The notes below the pieces were generated by a model. The model was not told where the DNA came from. It saw nothing but the letters and a program-made list of their open reading frames with translations, and searched no databases. The position numbers and the translations under genes were made by a program. This document shows positions 60,800 through 64,000 of a stretch of DNA of 64,000 nt, piece after piece. This DNA is from Luscinia megarhynchos (lineage: Eukaryota; Chordata; Aves; Passeriformes; Turdidae): contig CM067570.1 of the NCBI GenBank assembly GCA_034336665.1, positions 14,615,502 to 14,679,501 of the forward strand, given 5' to 3'. Position 1 is the first letter of the stretch, and each line of letters starts with the position of its first letter.

Positions 60800-61640
60800 A
60801 ATAAACAATTACATTAGGAAATATAAATTAGTCAAATCAACAGGGTTTTATGGGAAACAGATCCTGTCAAACAGACTTGATATCTTCATTTGATAAAATT
60901 ACCAGTTCGGAGTCTAAAGATAATCTTGTTGATGTAACAGACTTCTGTAAGACATCTGACTTTGAACTGCAGCATGTTTTAATAAAGAAACTAAAGAGAC
61001 ACAGAATTCATTTGGCTTTCATTCAACAGCTCAGAAATGGCTGACTTGTGGGACTCAAGCTGTAAAAGGGAGAACTCTTATGAAGCAAAAGCATTTATGG
61101 AAAGGCCCAGCTGGCATCCATTCCTGTCCCACTGCTCCTCAAGGAACCTGTAGGTTCCTTCCTCAAGGAACTGTAATGCCAATACCTAGAGAGCTTTCAC
61201 AGTGTCCAAAGTCTCAATAAGAAAAGAAATGGGATGGGGGAAAAAAAGGCAGTAAATAGTGAAGGCTGCTCATTGGCACCGATTGCCTTGGGTCAGCCAG
61301 CAAGTGCAGAGCAAGAAAACACAATGCAGCACAGGATAAATGCATCCAGCTGTAGCCATCCATCCAGGCAAAAGGGTAATGGAGTTTATGTATAGGATAA
61401 AGGGCTCCACAAATGCCAGCTCCAGTTTAGATAATTATTTGAGGGCCTCTGCGTCAAGGAAGAGAAAATGTGATTTCTGGAAAAAGACCCACAAGGAAGA
61501 AACAGAAGAGGCAATATGCAACTGTCTTTGCCATTGGTGTGACCACTGCTGAGGGATATGTTCATATCCAGCATCAAGGATTCAGGCAGCACGTAGACAA
61601 TTTGCAGAGGATTAATGGTAGATCTGCTTGACTAGTTACA
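60800..61640 (+). mobile_element. Ancient CR1/L3-like LINE relic, reverse-transcriptase region
   Basis: From 60850 a 64-codon frame reads RSCQTDLISSFDKIT, then LVDVTDFCKTSDF and LIKKLKRHRIHLAFIQQLRNG. This matches the CR1 reverse-transcriptase blocks 'KGRSCLTNLVAFYDEVT ... DVIYLDFCKAFDMVPH.ILLSKLERY.. .WIRNWLDG', with the YLD of the active-site block partly lost. At about 61531-61610 TTGGTGTGACCACTGCTGAG and GTAGACAATTTGCAGAGG fit a later part of ORF2 ('lvRplLEYCvQFW ... vdkLeRVQ'), so the relic may run to about 61640 with a large poorly matching middle. The first 250 bp are secure; the rest is tentative. Confidence 0.68.
61141..61160. repeat. Perfect inverted repeat, 8-bp arms, 4-nt loop
   Basis: AAGGAACC and GGTTCCTT flank TGTA. 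CTCAAGGAAC also recurs about 25 bp downstream as a direct repeat. This is a small local structure of no known role. Confidence 0.85.
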
Positions 61641-64000
61641 TTGGAAAACATTCCTCAGAAGGAAATAATTATGATTAACACATCAAGAGCCTTCCAGAAT
61701 CCCATTGAAGGGGTAGCACGATGCTTCAAATACATCCTCATCTGTTCCCTGCTCACAGTGAGATCAACAGTCATGTCACTTCTGACAGATGCAGCATAAT
61801 CTGCTCTTTAAAAACTTGCATTGATCATGTTACAATATTTATACATAAAAGGCAACTGCAGTGAAGAAAGAAATCATCTGTGCTGTTTGTTCATTGAGGC
61901 AAAACAAGAAATCATGGTTTAAAGACAGTTATTCACCCTTTCCTCAGACTTCTCTTATCTAGGGCGAAAACTCCCAAAATTTTCTCCTTCTTTTTCCTAT
62001 AACTCTGGTTTTAGAAGACTCTGGCAACCCTCAGCTCTTATCTCTGTACTGTCTAAACATAATTCAGTTTATAAAAAGAAAGTGTGATGCCTAAGAGAAG
62101 AGGCAAAGACCTCTGTGTGGCTTTACCAATTAAGTAGAAAAGAACTTTTACTCCACAATCCTCTCTATACAGCCTAATATAGTGCTCACATTTTTCTTCA
62201 TGGCCTCTCATTGACTTATGATGATTAAAAACTGTGGTGTCATGTCCATCAGTGGAAAAAAGATCATCAAGAATGGACTCCTTTTCTTTCTTTCTCTTTT
62301 TCTCTCTTTCTCTCTCTCACTCTTTTCTTCCTCAGTGATGTTATTTAGTACAAATGAGGATTAACTCGGAGAACTCAGCGATAGCTGTTAAATAACGTGT
62401 AGATAATGACGTGAGAGTACAAGTATAACAACTTAAAAGTCATGGCCACAATAACACCCATTTGCTTAACCATTGACAACACTTAAAACCTCAGGGCTAG
62501 TGTATCTAACCCATGAACAGAGGGAGTACAAAATAATCATGACCTGGCTCACATTGCTCTGAGCAGCCAGACAGAGAACCAAAGGCCACACAGTCAGCCT
62601 TTCACTGAGCTGTTCTCCTTTAATGCACTTTTTGGGAGGAAATCCTCTTCTCTATGCTTCCTGTGCTCTCTTGGCCATAGGTGTGTTACAATACAGAATG
62701 GAAAATTCATATGATGAGAAGATATACAGGCTTTTCTGCTTCCAGCAGTCCACCCAAAAATACGACTCAGGGGCAGGAAAGGGATGATATCATGCAAATG
62801 AAGGGCTGATACTTCTAAAGACATGGGGAAAAAAAGGGAGAAGTTATTATTTTATCTGATCCAAATGTATGGTGCATGCTCAAAAGCCAGAAAGCAAATA
62901 AAAAGAAGGAAAAGGCCCAAACATTTCTAGCTCATAAGAATATAAATTTCTATATTTCCCCTCCTTTGTCTTAATCCTGTCAGGAAATTGAGACAAGCTG
63001 GAACCATTGTCTCCTCTCCTGCTTCTACAGCACTTTAATCTGCCTGATAGAATCTGTTTCAGAGTTGCTTAACCTATGAGGCCTCCCTAAGGGGCACAGT
63101 CATCCCTATTTCTCAGAGTTCTTGTCACTTTACTGTTTGATGTTCTCCTCCACACAGAGGCACTCACAGACTTGCTTCCTTTGGCAGAATCTGCCTCCTT
63201 GCTTCTCTCAGGGAGAAGAATTAATACCAAGTTTCTGACACAGACCTCAGCTCTCCCCAGCAGCACCAGCCTGGAAACCACGCAGGCATGAGGAAGCAAA
63301 AGTTATTTGGGATGTGGATTCAGCATGGAGGAAATGTGGTCAAGGTGATTCAGTGAGGAGTAAGCCATGACAAGTGTCTGACTGTCTGGCTGTATGACTG
63401 GTCCTGAAGAGACCTGTGGACATCAGGAAGGTTGTTCTACAATTCCCACTGTGGAAATCTGCTTGCAGCTTTGCCAGATTTTCATCATCGATATTGCAGT
63501 TGCAAATGGATGTCTTATCTCAAGCTTATTGCCCATATAAGTCTGCATAAGTGTGTGCCTATTTGAGTGTGTATATATATATGTATGCTTATGAATGCAT
63601 ATATTTGGCCAAAATATCTTACTTACCTTGCAAGACTTGATGGGATACATGCTTTGATTCACAGCATTGATTTGTAACGTGTCTTTTCTTCTAAGTTACA
63701 TGACTTAGACTGAGCTATTCCAAGAGTCTCCCTTGCAAGGACTACAGGCACCACTGGCAATGACTAATGATGGGAAGGTCCTGATAAGTAGAACACTATC
63801 TCTGACAACTTTAGTGTCAAAGACAAAATGGCAATTGTTCTTTTGAAAGGCCTCATTTTCTGTGCTACCCATCAGGCTTTTGGTGTGTAGAACTAGAGAT
63901 GACTGTTGTGTCAGCCAGCACTCGTGTCATTTTTTATAACTGTGAATATCCACTCAAATTTGTCACATTATCTTAACAAGACCCCTGGAGTTTATCAGTG
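61641..64000. other. Unique non-coding sequence
   Basis: No gene is supported. Open frames are under about 80 codons. A CT-rich tract (62281-62331) and a short TA/TG alternating patch (63571-63605) are present. Confidence 0.6.
62281..62331. repeat. (CT)n/(CTTT)n low-complexity tract
   Basis: This is a continuous pyrimidine run of C and T with one A near its end. It is a simple repeat. Confidence 0.93.

Noticed and set aside
1..64000. tRNA, rRNA, CRISPR or bacterial-type operon signals
   Set aside because: None was seen. Composition, CR1/MIR repeats and absence of dense coding frames indicate vertebrate nuclear DNA.

Overview
The window looks like bird nuclear DNA: non-coding, with low repeat density. 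The best organism clue is the CR1 LINEs. Several are 5'-truncated CR1 tails, and the cleanest one (59748-60097, minus strand) ends in the avian-type 3' 8-mer microsatellite (ATTCTRTG-like). I see no L1 or Alu-type elements. Older CR1/L3-like relics and MIR-like SINE scraps fit an amniote, most likely avian, chromosome. The species cannot be read from this sequence.

I find no protein-coding gene, rRNA, tRNA, CRISPR array or intact mobile element. The longest ATG-started open frames are about 100-170 codons, resemble no family I recognise, and often lie opposite equally long frames. The longest (168 codons, 43539-44045) only reads through a stop-free minisatellite. The window is therefore probably intergenic DNA or the inside of a very large intron. 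An untranslated exon or lncRNA cannot be excluded by eye.

Layout. 0.4-0.97 kb: avian CR1, minus strand. 4.06-4.15 and 6.78-6.86 kb: two collinear copies of an unidentified segment of about 80 bp. 9.06-9.14 kb: possible conserved element with a perfect MEF2 site. 11.05 and 13.49 kb: (TTC)n and (ATT)n microsatellites. 15.15-15.37 kb: MIR-like SINE head abutting a CR1 tail. 28.5 kb: short CR1 tail. 34.3-36.5 kb: a long, very old CR1/L3 relic, minus strand. 38.87-39.0 and 45.7 kb: MIR-like scraps. 43.59-43.96 kb: a 26-bp minisatellite of 14 full copies. 54.03-54.79 kb: old CR1 reverse-transcriptase relic, plus strand. 55.64-55.89 kb: the best candidate for a conserved non-coding element. 59.75-61.64 kb: three CR1 pieces of different ages, two of them head to head.

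Nothing here forms an operon or pathway. The functional content, if any, is regulatory and is inferred only from motif look. Family assignments come from recognising consensus phrases by eye and were not checked by search.
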